Part shown: piece after piece, positions 1-7,284 of the stretch
Position numbering within the stretch: the stretch's first letter is position 1
Layout of the letters: each line of letters begins with the position of its first letter
Assembly (NCBI GenBank): GCA_015064155.1
Contig: SVST01000001.1
Coordinates: 1-64,000 of the forward strand
Direction: 5' to 3'
Source: Oscillospiraceae bacterium
Lineage (GTDB): Bacteria > Bacillota > Clostridia > Oscillospirales > CAG-272
Length of the DNA: 64,000 nucleotides
Notes under the pieces: model-generated
Told to the model about the DNA's origin: nothing
The model's input: the letters and a program-made list of their open reading frames with translations, nothing else
The model's database searches: none
Position numbers and translations under genes: made by a program

Positions 1-41
1 TCTTTTGCATATTGTTCTATGTGTCGATATTCTCTTGGCAT
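1..41 (-). CDS. IS3-type transposase OrfA, N-terminal fragment (runs off window)
   Basis: Only the first 13 codons are inside the window, read leftward from an ATG at 41. They encode MPREYRHIEQYAK, which resembles the start of the helix-turn-helix OrfA protein of IS3-family elements in Clostridia (a remembered similarity, not a search). A perfect ribosome binding site (taggagg) lies 7-8 bases upstream inside a 14-bp hairpin. The rest of the element, including the catalytic OrfB, would lie to the left. The identification rests on very few residues. Confidence 0.45.
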   Translation of the reverse strand, partial: MPREYRHIEQYAK

Positions 42-48
42 AAAAAAT

Positions 49-98
49 CCTCCTATGGTAGATATATTTCTATTCTACCATAGGAGGGCGTTTTTTTC
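49..98 (-). promoter_or_regulatory. Hairpin hiding the transposase ribosome binding site
   Basis: A perfect 14-bp inverted repeat (49-62 with 74-87, 11-base loop) places the AGGAGG of the leftward transposase gene on the 3' arm. The arm is followed by a run of T before the ATG, so leftward read-through RNA would fold, mask the ribosome binding site and possibly terminate. This arrangement is known to protect insertion sequences from outside transcription. The rightward strand also has a T-run (91-97), so it may terminate both ways. Confidence 0.6.
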
Positions 99-149
99 AA
101 TTGTCCGTTTTTAACGGACTTGTGCACGAGTTTGGAGGACGTTCTTTTT

Positions 150-176
150 TGGTGACCCATCGGAGAGTCTGAACTC
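150..176 (-). repeat. Duplicated 3' end of tRNA-Lys (T arm plus CCA)
   Basis: These 27 bases match the 3' end of the intact tRNA-Lys at 315-340, including the encoded CCA, with one inserted T in the T-loop region. The match stops before the anticodon arm. A tRNA 3'-end fragment next to the intact gene is what integration of a tRNA-targeting element, or a local duplication, leaves behind. The spacer between the two copies is only about 140 bp and holds no gene. Confidence 0.6.
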
Positions 177-274
177 GAACGTGCGGTTTTATGCTGTGAA
201 AAATCCAAAGTACGTCTTGCCGCACGTTCCGGCAAGGCTTATGCCTTGCAGAGCTCGACTCATAACGCGTAATC

Positions 275-314
275 AAAGAAAAGAAGGCACTGCGCTGCAG
301 TACCTTCTTTTCTT
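275..314 (-). terminator. Terminator downstream of tRNA-Lys
   Basis: A long A/T-flanked stem (arms about 275-292 and 299-314) begins directly after the encoded CCA on the leftward strand. It would end the tRNA-Lys transcript. Confidence 0.6.
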
Positions 315-390
315 TGGTGACCCATCGGAGAGTCGAACTCCGGACACCATGATTAAAAGTCATGTGCTCTGCCATCTGAGCTAATGGGTC
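315..390 (-). tRNA. tRNA-Lys (anticodon TTT)
   Basis: Read leftward from 390, the 76 bases form a complete cloverleaf. The acceptor pair is GACCCAT/ATGGGTC, the D-arm carries AGCTCAGATGG, the anticodon loop CTTTTAA has TTT as anticodon, the T-loop is TTCGACTC, and CCA is encoded. A consensus sigma-A promoter lies about 20 bases upstream and a strong hairpin immediately downstream, so it is a single-gene transcript. Confidence 0.95.
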
Positions 391-409
391 GTATCTTGAT
401 TACCAAGAT

Positions 410-438
410 ATTATAGCACATTTTACATGGTTTGTCAA
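410..438 (-). promoter_or_regulatory. Sigma-A promoter of tRNA-Lys
   Basis: On the leftward strand TTGACA (433-438) and TATAAT (410-415) are both perfect consensus and separated by 17 bases. Transcription would start just ahead of the tRNA 5' end. Confidence 0.85.
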
Positions 439-508
439 TCTTTTTTGATTCGTCAAAACAGCAAAAGAGTTTTTGTGTTTCACGCATCATTTTGTGTAAA
501 ATAAACGC

Positions 509-1033
509 TTATTTGGTGCCGGTTGCAACCGCTTGGATCGCGTTTGCCATGTTGTCGATGTTTTCCGGCAGAATATAGGGCAGATTCGGCACGTAGTTGC
601 CGTCGTCCAATTCTCTCTCAAACAGGGAAGAGCGCATTGCCTTTACCAGTCGCTTGTCCAAAAAGGAGAGCCCCTCTGTGTTCAGGCTGCCTCCAAAAAA
701 GGAAATCTGAAAAGCCGTGTCCGCCAAAGACTTTGCAAACAGCTTCTTTGCATAATAATCCTGTTCCTCTGTCAATCCGCAACAAAAGAAAAGCCCCAGC
801 TTCTTTTGTACCAGGATATGCTCCTGCTCTTTTAAGAATTTTCTTGCGGCTTTGCGCAATTTTCCGAATCGAACCGACGCTCCGACCACCACAATATCAA
901 ACTCGTTTGGGTCAGGGACAGATTCCGTAAGCGCCGCTGTTGTAACGTCCAAATTGGAGAGGCTCTTCAGCATATAGTCAACCGCAGTTTTTACGGTTCC
1001 GTTTCCGCTGTCGTACGCAACTAAAACTTTCAT
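509..1033 (-). CDS. Flavodoxin-domain protein
   Basis: The 174-residue protein begins MKVLVAYDSGNGTVKTAV, a flavodoxin-type FMN phosphate-binding loop, with a second strand and loop at about residues 46-56 (IVVVGASVRFGK). The closest family by pattern is the flavodoxin group that includes menaquinone-dependent protoporphyrinogen oxidase HemG, but no haem genes are nearby, so the substrate is unknown. No signal peptide or membrane segment is seen, so it is a cytosolic electron carrier or oxidoreductase. It is last in the operon behind the DUF1538 and PII-like genes (44-bp gap) and could give that system a redox link; that is inference. Confidence 0.75.
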   Translation of the reverse strand: MKVLVAYDSGNGTVKTAVDYMLKSLSNLDVTTAALTESVPDPNEFDIVVVGASVRFGKLRKAARKFLKEQEHILVQKKLGLFFCCGLTEEQDYYAKKLFAKSLADTAFQISFFGGSLNTEGLSFLDKRLVKAMRSSLFERELDDGNYVPNLPYILPENIDNMANAIQAVATGTK

Positions 1034-1077
1034 GGTATTTTTCTTACCCTTTTGCTATTGTTCTTTTGGTTTCCGAA

Positions 1078-1809
1078 TCAGTCGTTGTTATCCTCAAACC
1101 GTCCGATTCCGATCAGGGAATCAACGGGAAGCGAAAACAGAACGGCACCGCCGTCGGTTTTCAGTCCTGCATTTTCACGGATTGCTTCCATGATTTTGGT
1201 TTTATACTCGCGAGAGGTCAAAATAGCAATGGTGTCGGTTTCCTGCGTAAAGGTCGTGCCGATCAACTGCTCCGCCTGCTTGTTGTTGACACTGCGCGTA
1301 TGCAGAATGGTGGCACCGGTAGCCCCGGCTGCGCGACTGCAATCCAAAACCTTATCGGTGAATTTTTGATTTACAACGGCTACAACTAATTCGTGCATTT
1401 TATTACGCTCCTTTTCGGGTTGGGAATTTGCGGAATTTTCCGTGATCGTTTCCTCACGGAACGGAGTAGAGAGAATGGCATTGCTGACGATGCTGGAAAT
1501 GCCGGAAAGCGGAATGGTAAAGGCGATTCCGTTTCCGATCAAATACAGCTTGAGTCGACGGTTGATTGCCTTGAGCACGCGCGCTTCACAGTAATTGGGA
1601 ATCAATGCGTAAACAACGCGTTTTTCGATTTCGTCAAGACCGAGATAACTCATGTAGTTGGATTTTGCCGTACCGTAGCCGATGCCGGAAAAGTGCAGGG
1701 TAACTGCGGTTTCTCGGCAGGCGTCTGTCAAATCCATAACGCTTCCTTTTTTGACAATGCAAACCAACAGCTTGGCACGCTTTTCAAAATCAAGTGTTTT
1801 TTTAGCCAT
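1078..1809 (-). CDS. Two fused PII-like regulator domains
   Basis: The 243-residue cytosolic protein contains two PII-like (ferredoxin-like fold) domains, about residues 10-105 and 136-240, joined by a linker of charged residues (QPEKERNK). Domain A carries the pattern GNGIAFTIPLSGI and domain B carries GATGATILHTR and FSLPVDSLIGIG. Each domain matches one of two separate small proteins encoded at 53133-53450 (domain A) and 52809-53117 (domain B). The gene overlaps the upstream DUF1538 transporter gene by 8 bp, so translation is probably coupled. By analogy with GlnK-AmtB and other PII/transporter pairs it is likely to gate the transporter in response to a small ligand. The ligand cannot be read from the sequence. 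Confidence 0.7.
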   Translation of the reverse strand: MAKKTLDFEKRAKLLVCIVKKGSVMDLTDACRETAVTLHFSGIGYGTAKSNYMSYLGLDEIEKRVVYALIPNYCEARVLKAINRRLKLYLIGNGIAFTIPLSGISSIVSNAILSTPFREETITENSANSQPEKERNKMHELVVAVVNQKFTDKVLDCSRAAGATGATILHTRSVNNKQAEQLIGTTFTQETDTIAILTSREYKTKIMEAIRENAGLKTDGGAVLFSLPVDSLIGIGRFEDNND

Positions 1810-3358
1810 GATTTGCCTCCTGTTTTTGTAGATCGAAGAAAGAATCGCCGTAGTCCAATATGATTTCTTGTTCGGTGGTAAAACGGCTGATGGCTTGCTT
1901 TGCCTTCAAGCTGTAGATCAAACCGCAAATTTGAATCGAAATAATCGGGGTCATTGCCACGAAAGCAACGCAACCGAATGCATCGGTCATGACGTTTCCG
2001 CCAAGCATTTCGCAAGCACCGATCGAAAGGGGAAGCACGAACGCACTCATCATAGCACCGCTGGCAACTCCACCCGAGTCAAAAGCAATACCCGTGAAAA
2101 ATTTCGGAACAAAAAACGTCAAAGCAAGCGCAATCACGTAACCGGGAATCAAGATCCACAAAATCGAGATACCGGTCAGAATGCGGAGCATCGAAAGTCC
2201 CAGCGCGGCAGACACACCGACCGATAGAGCCAATCGCATCGTGCCGGCGGAAATTGCACCTGCGGTGATCTGTTCAACCTGCTTGTTCAGCACGTAAACG
2301 GCAGGCTCGGCATTGACGATAAAGTATCCGATTATCATACAAACGGGGATCAAAAGATAGCCGTTTCCAATGTTCGCGATTGAGGTGCCGAGCGAAACAC
2401 CGGCGGGACGGAAGCCCTCGTTTGCTCCGGTCAGGAAGACGACAAGACCAACGAAGGTGTATACGATACCAACGCCGATACGAATGAGCTGCTTCGTGCC
2501 GAACGCACGCGTGGAAAGCTGGAAAATCAGAGCGAACACCATGGTGGGTAAGAGAGCCACCGCAACGTCCTTGGAATGAGAGGCAAAGCTCTGCATATAC
2601 ATATGCATGCCCGTACGAGTGTTGTGGAGTTCAAATTCTTCAAGAATATCCGCAGCACTTTCGGAGGAGCCCGAAAGCGTAAAGCATAACCCGAGAATCA
2701 AAACGGCAAGGATGGGGCCGATGCTGCAAAGGGCAACCAAGCCGAACGAATCCTCATGCTCACCTTTTCGGCTGGCACTCGCTCCGGCAACACCCGCACC
2801 GATCGACATAATAAAGGGAACCGTCATGGGACCCGTGGTAACTCCGCCCGAGTCAAACGCCATTGACCAAAAATCGGAGGGAATGAAGATGCACAAAATA
2901 AATGCCGCGATGTAAAAAAACATCAGAAGGATCGAAAGGGGAATATGAAAGACGATTCTCAGCATGGCGATCACCAAAAAGATGCCAACGCCCAAAGAAA
3001 CGGTTAAAATCAGCACCAAATTGGGAACACCCGCTACCTGTTCTGCGAGGATCTGCAGATCGGGCTCGGAAACGGTTACCAAAATACCGATGATAAAACT
3101 GAGGAAAGCGATCAACCATACTTTTTTTGACTTTGCAAAATAAGAACCGATTTTGTTTCCCAAGGGCTGCATCGACATTTCCGCACCCATGGTAAAGATT
3201 GCCAAGCCTGCAATCAAGGAAAGCACGCCTAAGAGAAACATTACGAAAATATCGGTACTCATCGGAGCAAAGGTGATGCCCAACAGCAAAACGATGGTTG
3301 CAATCGGGATGATCGACGTCAGTGATTCATACAATTTGCCTTTGAATGCAGATTCCAA
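1802..3358 (-). CDS. DUF1538 membrane transporter-like protein (copy 1)
   Basis: A very hydrophobic protein of about 518 residues with about 12 membrane segments and an internal duplication. Each half contains an EP-containing motif (SEPDLQILAEQV, AEPAVYVLNKQV) and later an FDSGG motif followed by a small-residue stretch (FDSGGVTTGPM, FDSGGVASGAM). This is the DUF1538 pattern, a family of unknown substrate. The start is uncertain. An ATG at 3406 overlaps the -10 box of the only good promoter and has no ribosome binding site, so the TTG at 3358 behind AAAGGAG is preferred. A homologue with the same neighbours lies at 53443-55041. Confidence 0.8.
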   Translation of the reverse strand: MESAFKGKLYESLTSIIPIATIVLLLGITFAPMSTDIFVMFLLGVLSLIAGLAIFTMGAEMSMQPLGNKIGSYFAKSKKVWLIAFLSFIIGILVTVSEPDLQILAEQVAGVPNLVLILTVSLGVGIFLVIAMLRIVFHIPLSILLMFFYIAAFILCIFIPSDFWSMAFDSGGVTTGPMTVPFIMSIGAGVAGASASRKGEHEDSFGLVALCSIGPILAVLILGLCFTLSGSSESAADILEEFELHNTRTGMHMYMQSFASHSKDVAVALLPTMVFALIFQLSTRAFGTKQLIRIGVGIVYTFVGLVVFLTGANEGFRPAGVSLGTSIANIGNGYLLIPVCMIIGYFIVNAEPAVYVLNKQVEQITAGAISAGTMRLALSVGVSAALGLSMLRILTGISILWILIPGYVIALALTFFVPKFFTGIAFDSGGVASGAMMSAFVLPLSIGACEMLGGNVMTDAFGCVAFVAMTPIISIQICGLIYSLKAKQAISRFTTEQEIILDYGDSFFDLQKQEANHG

Positions 3359-3404
3359 TTCAACGACAACTCCTTTCAACACTCCCAATAAATCTACGCA
3401 TACC

Positions 3405-3433
3405 ATTATATCATAGGATGTCAAAAAAAACAA
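3405..3433 (-). promoter_or_regulatory. Promoter of the first DUF1538 operon
   Basis: Leftward TATAAT (3405-3410) with TTGTTT (3428-3433) 17 bases upstream. The start point would fall near 3398, which rules out ATG initiation at 3406 from this promoter. Confidence 0.55.
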
Positions 3434-3493
3434 CTTTTAGGCAAAATTTTATTTGTTAACAAATTATATATAGATTTTTGCGAGATTTTGCAG

Positions 3494-3694
3494 TATAATG
3501 ATTCTGGTTTGGATTTTATATCGAAGTGTAAAAGAAAGGAGAACAACTATGGTATCTGCAGGTTCAGATCCCGCGGACGGTGACCGAACTACGCCCCCGG
3601 AGCCGATCGTTGGATAGAGCAAATGAATTGACTTGATTTGAATTTTTAGCAAAATGAATTTATCTAACAATCGGAAAAGGAGAAAAAAGAAAAA
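3494..3694 (+). promoter_or_regulatory. Leader of the CorC-like gene, probably structured
   Basis: A -10-like TATAAT (3494-3499) precedes a 195-base leader. Within it a hairpin forms from GGTATCTG (3551-3558) and CAGATCC (3565-3571), followed by a G/C-rich segment with further short pairings. An outer pairing of CTAT (3547-3550) with ATAG (3614-3617) could enclose the core. The density of pairing suggests a cis-acting RNA, perhaps ion-responsive given the downstream gene, but I cannot match it to a named riboswitch. Confidence 0.4.
3549..3617 (+). CDS. 22-residue leader ORF upstream of the CorC-like gene
   Basis: An ATG at 3549 lies 8 bases behind a good AAAGGA site and opens a 22-codon frame rich in Pro, Gly, Asp and Thr (ending TTPPEPIVG). 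It ends at TAG 78 bases before the CorC-like start. The frame occupies exactly the structured part of the leader. It may be a translated leader peptide, for which the proline run could stall ribosomes, or a chance frame in a structured RNA. The peptide has no recognisable domain. Confidence 0.35.
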   Translation: MVSAGSDPADGDRTTPPEPIVG

Positions 3695-5068
3695 ATGGAA
3701 ACTGTCATATGGCAGATATTAGTTCAGATTATACTGATTGCGTTGAATGCCTTTTTTGCCGCGTCGGAGATCGCGGTGATCTCACTCAATGAGGTCAAGC
3801 TGAAAAGACAGGCAGAGGAAGGCGATGCGAAAGCAAAGAAAATGTTACGTATGGTAGAGAATTCCACCGGATTTCTCTCCACCATTCAAGTTGGGATCAC
3901 GCTGGCGGGCTTCTTGGGCTCAGCATTCGCGGCCGACGGGTTTTCGGAATATTTGGTTCGCTTTTTGGTGAACACCTGCAAATTGAAAGCACCCGTTTCG
4001 GTGTTGGATACGGTTTCGGTCGTGGTCATCACGCTGGTGCTGTCTTTCTTCACGCTGGTGTTTGGTGAATTGGTTCCCAAGCGCGTGGCAATGAGAAACC
4101 CCGAAAAGCTTGCACGCCGTGTGTGCGGATTTATTTCGGGACTTTCCGTGGCAATGCGTCCCGTGGTATGGCTGCTGTCTGTCAGCACGAACGGCACTCT
4201 CCGCTTGTTCGGCATCAACCCCAAGGAGAATACCGAGGACGTATCCGAGGAGGATATTTTGGATTTGGTCGATGCGGTAGAGGAGCAGGGTGAGATCGAC
4301 TCGGACACCAAGGAAATGATCGAGAACGTGTTTGAGTTTGATAACACCACGGTCGGGGAGATTATGACCAGACGTTCGGATATGCGCGTGCTGTATGAAA
4401 CCGATTCGTCGGAGGAAATCCTACGTACGATTCAGGAAAGCGGTCTTTCGCGTTTTCCCGTATGCGGAGAGGATACCGACGATATCAAGGGAATTGCGCT
4501 TGCACGCGAATACCTGTTCATGGCATACAAGAATCCCGAATGTCGCTTGTCTGACGTGATGCAAAAGGCAAGGTTTGTTCCCGACACGTTGCCGGCAAAC
4601 CGACTCTTCCGCGATATGCGCGACAGTCAGATGCACATGGCAATCGTGGTGGACGAATACGGACAAACCGCCGGTCTTATCACCATGGAGGACCTTTTGG
4701 AATCGATCGTTGGAAATATTTACGACGAAACCGATGAGCCGGAGCTTCCCGAAATTGTGGAGGAGGAACCGAATCATTGGCAAATTGCGGGGATTACGTT
4801 GATTGAGGATGCCGAAAAGGCGATTGGTGTGACCTTACGAACCGAGGAGGGTTCCTACGATACCTTCGGTGGGTTTGTCATCGCCAATTTGGAATATATT
4901 CCGCAGGACGGTGAAACCCCGGAATTTACTTATCAGAACCTTACGGTACGCATCTTGGCGGTAACCGATAAACGTATCGAAATGGCGGAAGTGATCAAAA
5001 CGGAGCCCGAGGAAACGGTGGAACCCGAAGCCTCCGAGCACGGTGAGGGTCACTCCGAACATGAATAA
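3695..5068 (+). CDS. CorC/CNNM-family CBS-domain membrane protein (HlyC-like)
   Basis: 457 residues in the usual order of this family: an N-terminal DUF21/CNNM membrane domain (about 1-190, three to four segments, including PVSVLDTVSVVVITLVLSFF), a pair of CBS domains (about 205-330, MTRRSDMRVL and VVDEYGQTAGLITMEDLLE) and a C-terminal CorC_HlyC domain (about 345-425, IAGITLIEDAEKAIG). Members act in magnesium or divalent cation homeostasis or sodium-coupled efflux; older annotations call them haemolysin C. The tail is strongly acidic and His-rich. It follows a possibly structured leader, which suggests control by an ion or metabolite. Confidence 0.88.
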   Translation: METVIWQILVQIILIALNAFFAASEIAVISLNEVKLKRQAEEGDAKAKKMLRMVENSTGFLSTIQVGITLAGFLGSAFAADGFSEYLVRFLVNTCKLKAPVSVLDTVSVVVITLVLSFFTLVFGELVPKRVAMRNPEKLARRVCGFISGLSVAMRPVVWLLSVSTNGTLRLFGINPKENTEDVSEEDILDLVDAVEEQGEIDSDTKEMIENVFEFDNTTVGEIMTRRSDMRVLYETDSSEEILRTIQESGLSRFPVCGEDTDDIKGIALAREYLFMAYKNPECRLSDVMQKARFVPDTLPANRLFRDMRDSQMHMAIVVDEYGQTAGLITMEDLLESIVGNIYDETDEPELPEIVEEEPNHWQIAGITLIEDAEKAIGVTLRTEEGSYDTFGGFVIANLEYIPQDGETPEFTYQNLTVRILAVTDKRIEMAEVIKTEPEETVEPEASEHGEGHSEHE

Positions 5069-5103
5069 ACCAATAAAAAGCAAGAAACAGAAAGGAATTG
5101 ACG

Positions 5104-6270
5104 ATGGGTGAATTAAGTTTTTTGTACGATAGCTTTGTAATAATGTTTAAACATGATGGTTGGAAAAACGTTATTATGTGGATTATCGGAGGCATTTTGA
5201 TTTACCTCGCGATCAAAAAGGAAATGGAACCAACGCTTCTCTTACCGATGGGCTTTGGTGCGATTTTGGTAAATCTTCCTTTGGCGGATGCGGTTGCAGT
5301 TTTGGGAGAAACACCACTTGGCGGAACCGTGGCAGCACTGCAGGACGGTCCGATCACAACTCTGTATCATGCGGGTATTGCAAACGAGCTTTTCCCGTTG
5401 CTCTTGTTTATCGGTATCGGCGCGATGATCGATTTCGGCCCGTTGCTCAGTAACCCGAAGCTGATGATTTTCGGCGCGGCGGCACAGTTCGGTATCTTCT
5501 TTACCTTGTGCTTGGCATGGATCTTCTTCCCGAACATCAACGACGCGGCATCGATTGCCATCATTGGTGCGGCAGACGGTCCTACCGCGATTGCCGTATC
5601 CGAGGCTCTGAAGTCGAATTATAAGGGTGCGATCATGGTGGCGGCATATTCCTATATGGCGTTGGTTCCCATCATTCAGCCCCCCGTCATCAAGATGATG
5701 ACCACCAAAAAGGAACGCTTGATTCGTATGCCGTATGCGCCCAAGAGCGTTTCCAAGACGACTCGTATTCTGTTCCCGATCGTAATTACGCTGATTGCCG
5801 GTCTGTTCGCTCCCAATGCGGTTTCCTTGGTTGGATTTTTGATGTTCGGTAACCTGATCCGTGAGTGCGGTGTGCTGGATTCTCTGTCCGAAACCGCACA
5901 GAAGACCTTGGCAAACCTGATTACCATCTTCCTGGGCATCTCGATTGCGTTCCAGATGCAGGCGGAAAGGTTCATTTCCTTGGGTACCATCGTTATTTTG
6001 GGCTTGGGTCTGTTCGCTTTCGTATTCGATACCATCGGCGGTATCTTGGTTGCCAAGCTGATCAACCTCTTCTCCAAAAAGAAGATCAATCCCATGATCG
6101 GTGCGGCAGGTATTTCCGCATTCCCCATGTCGGGTCGTATCGTACATAAAATGGGACTGGCAGAGGACCCCCAAAACTTCCTTTTGATGCACTCGATCGG
6201 TGTCAACGTTTCGGGTCAGATCGCATCGGTAATTGCCGGCGGTATGATTTTGAATTTCTTTTTGAAGTAA
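5104..6270 (+). CDS. Sodium ion-translocating decarboxylase, beta subunit
   Basis: The 388-residue polytopic membrane protein matches the OadB/GcdB/MmdB family. It has about nine to eleven membrane segments and the conserved GAADGPTAIAVS loop (about residues 153-164), whose Asp takes part in coupling decarboxylation of carboxybiotin to sodium export. The second half carries GAAGISAFPMSGR. ATG 5104 was chosen because AAAGGA lies 7 bases upstream; a TTG six bases earlier is worse. It lies 35 bp after the CorC-like gene and 36 bp before a gamma-like gene. No carboxyltransferase alpha subunit or biotin carrier is nearby, so those must be encoded elsewhere. Confidence 0.92.
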   Translation: MGELSFLYDSFVIMFKHDGWKNVIMWIIGGILIYLAIKKEMEPTLLLPMGFGAILVNLPLADAVAVLGETPLGGTVAALQDGPITTLYHAGIANELFPLLLFIGIGAMIDFGPLLSNPKLMIFGAAAQFGIFFTLCLAWIFFPNINDAASIAIIGAADGPTAIAVSEALKSNYKGAIMVAAYSYMALVPIIQPPVIKMMTTKKERLIRMPYAPKSVSKTTRILFPIVITLIAGLFAPNAVSLVGFLMFGNLIRECGVLDSLSETAQKTLANLITIFLGISIAFQMQAERFISLGTIVILGLGLFAFVFDTIGGILVAKLINLFSKKKINPMIGAAGISAFPMSGRIVHKMGLAEDPQNFLLMHSIGVNVSGQIASVIAGGMILNFFLK

Positions 6271-6306
6271 GACCGACACCAAAGGTAAAAACAGAAAGGA
6301 GATTTT

Positions 6307-6576
6307 ATGATGAATCATTTGGAAAATATGATCGTTGGCTTGAATGCGACGGCGGAGATCCCCGAAATCGACACGGAAGCGACTTCGGAAACCGGTGGAG
6401 CTACCGAGGCTCCCAAGACCGAAACGAAAATGGACATTCAATTTCAACCGAAGAATTTTGTAAAGGGTACGCGCTACATGGGCGCGGGAATGCTGGGTAT
6501 ATTCGTGGTAATCGGCTTGATTATCATTGTAACCGCCGTTCTCAACCGCGTAACGGCACCCAAAAAGAATAGCTGA
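6307..6576 (+). CDS. OadG-like small subunit of the sodium decarboxylase
   Basis: 89 residues. An acidic, Thr/Glu-rich N-terminal half (about 1-45) is followed by one membrane segment (about 58-80, AGMLGIFVVIGLIIIVTAVL) and a short basic tail. The membrane segment matches the OadG/gamma type, which anchors and assembles the decarboxylase complex. In classical gamma subunits the membrane segment is N-terminal, so the long hydrophilic N-terminus is unusual. It directly follows the beta subunit with its own AAAGGAG site and is closed by a terminator. Confidence 0.65.
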   Translation: MMNHLENMIVGLNATAEIPEIDTEATSETGGATEAPKTETKMDIQFQPKNFVKGTRYMGAGMLGIFVVIGLIIIVTAVLNRVTAPKKNS

Positions 6577-6593
6577 TTATCTATCCCTGAAAG

Positions 6594-6629
6594 GACTGCG
6601 CAAAATGATCTCTGCGCAGTCTTTTCTTT
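6594..6629 (+). terminator. Terminator after the decarboxylase genes
   Basis: A 9-bp stem (GACTGCGCA at 6594-6602 with TGCGCAGTC at 6612-6620) is followed by ttttctttg. Confidence 0.8.
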
Positions 6630-6696
6630 GCGTTTGTATATTCAGGCTTTGTCGCGGATACGCTATTGATAATACAAACGATAGGAGAGAACTGCT

Positions 6697-7143
6697 ATGA
6701 ACATGGAAAAAAAGACCTATAAACGCTTTGCGGAGGCGCACGCGCCGCGTTCCCCCATCCTCAAAAACTGCTTCAACGCTTTTTGGATCGGCGGTATGGT
6801 TTGCCTGATCGGACAGATTTTGCGCACCGTTTACATGGACGTGTGCGGACTTCCCCCGGAGGACGCAGGGACACTGACGTCGGTGACGTTGATTTTTGTA
6901 ACCGTTGCTTTGACCTGCCTTGGATGGTTTGATAAGATCGCAAAGGTGGCGGGAGCCGGCACGATCGTTCCGATCACGGGCTTTGCCAATTCGGTTGTTT
7001 CGCCTGCCATCGATGCACAAGCCGAGGGACGGATTTTAGGAGTCGGGGCAAAGATTTTTACCATTTCGGGTCCCGTGCTGCTTTACGCAGTGCTTGCCGG
7101 CGCAATATACGGGAGCATCTACTACGTCGTGGGACTTTTTTAA
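6697..7143 (+). CDS. spoVAC: Stage V sporulation protein AC
   Basis: 148 residues, four predicted membrane segments. The family signature AGAGTIVPITGFANS is at about residues 83-97, and VGAKIFTISGPVLLYAV follows. SpoVAC sits in the inner membrane of the forespore and, with other SpoVA proteins, moves dipicolinic acid into the spore; it also behaves as a mechanosensitive channel. The length fits the family. The usual partners spoVAD and spoVAE do not follow: the next gene is a capsule phosphatase behind its own promoter. It may be an orphan copy or the locus may be split. No clear sigma-G promoter was recognised. Confidence 0.92.
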   Translation: MNMEKKTYKRFAEAHAPRSPILKNCFNAFWIGGMVCLIGQILRTVYMDVCGLPPEDAGTLTSVTLIFVTVALTCLGWFDKIAKVAGAGTIVPITGFANSVVSPAIDAQAEGRILGVGAKIFTISGPVLLYAVLAGAIYGSIYYVVGLF

Positions 7144-7198
7144 CGCATTCGGGAGCACATTTTATTTGTTAAAATACTGTTAATAATTTTGTTTTCCA

Positions 7199-7227
7199 TA
7201 GACAAAAGCGCGTGTGTATGATATAAT
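7199..7227 (+). promoter_or_regulatory. Promoter of the capsule-regulation trio
   Basis: TAGACA (7199-7204), 17-base spacer, TATAAT (7222-7227), ending 57 bases before the ATG at 7285. Confidence 0.65.
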
Positions 7228-7284
7228 TATTAGGAATATAAGTGGGATTTTGTCTTTTCGATTGCCTTTTGAAAGGAGAATGAA

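Noticed and set aside
3549-3617. Naming the leader as a known riboswitch such as yybP-ykoY, M-box or fluoride
   Set aside because: The conserved cores of those classes that I know could not be matched, so it is left unassigned.
5242-6447. 401-codon frame opposite the decarboxylase beta gene
   Set aside because: Composition is that of an antisense shadow of a membrane protein gene (Gln, Arg, Asp and His-rich).
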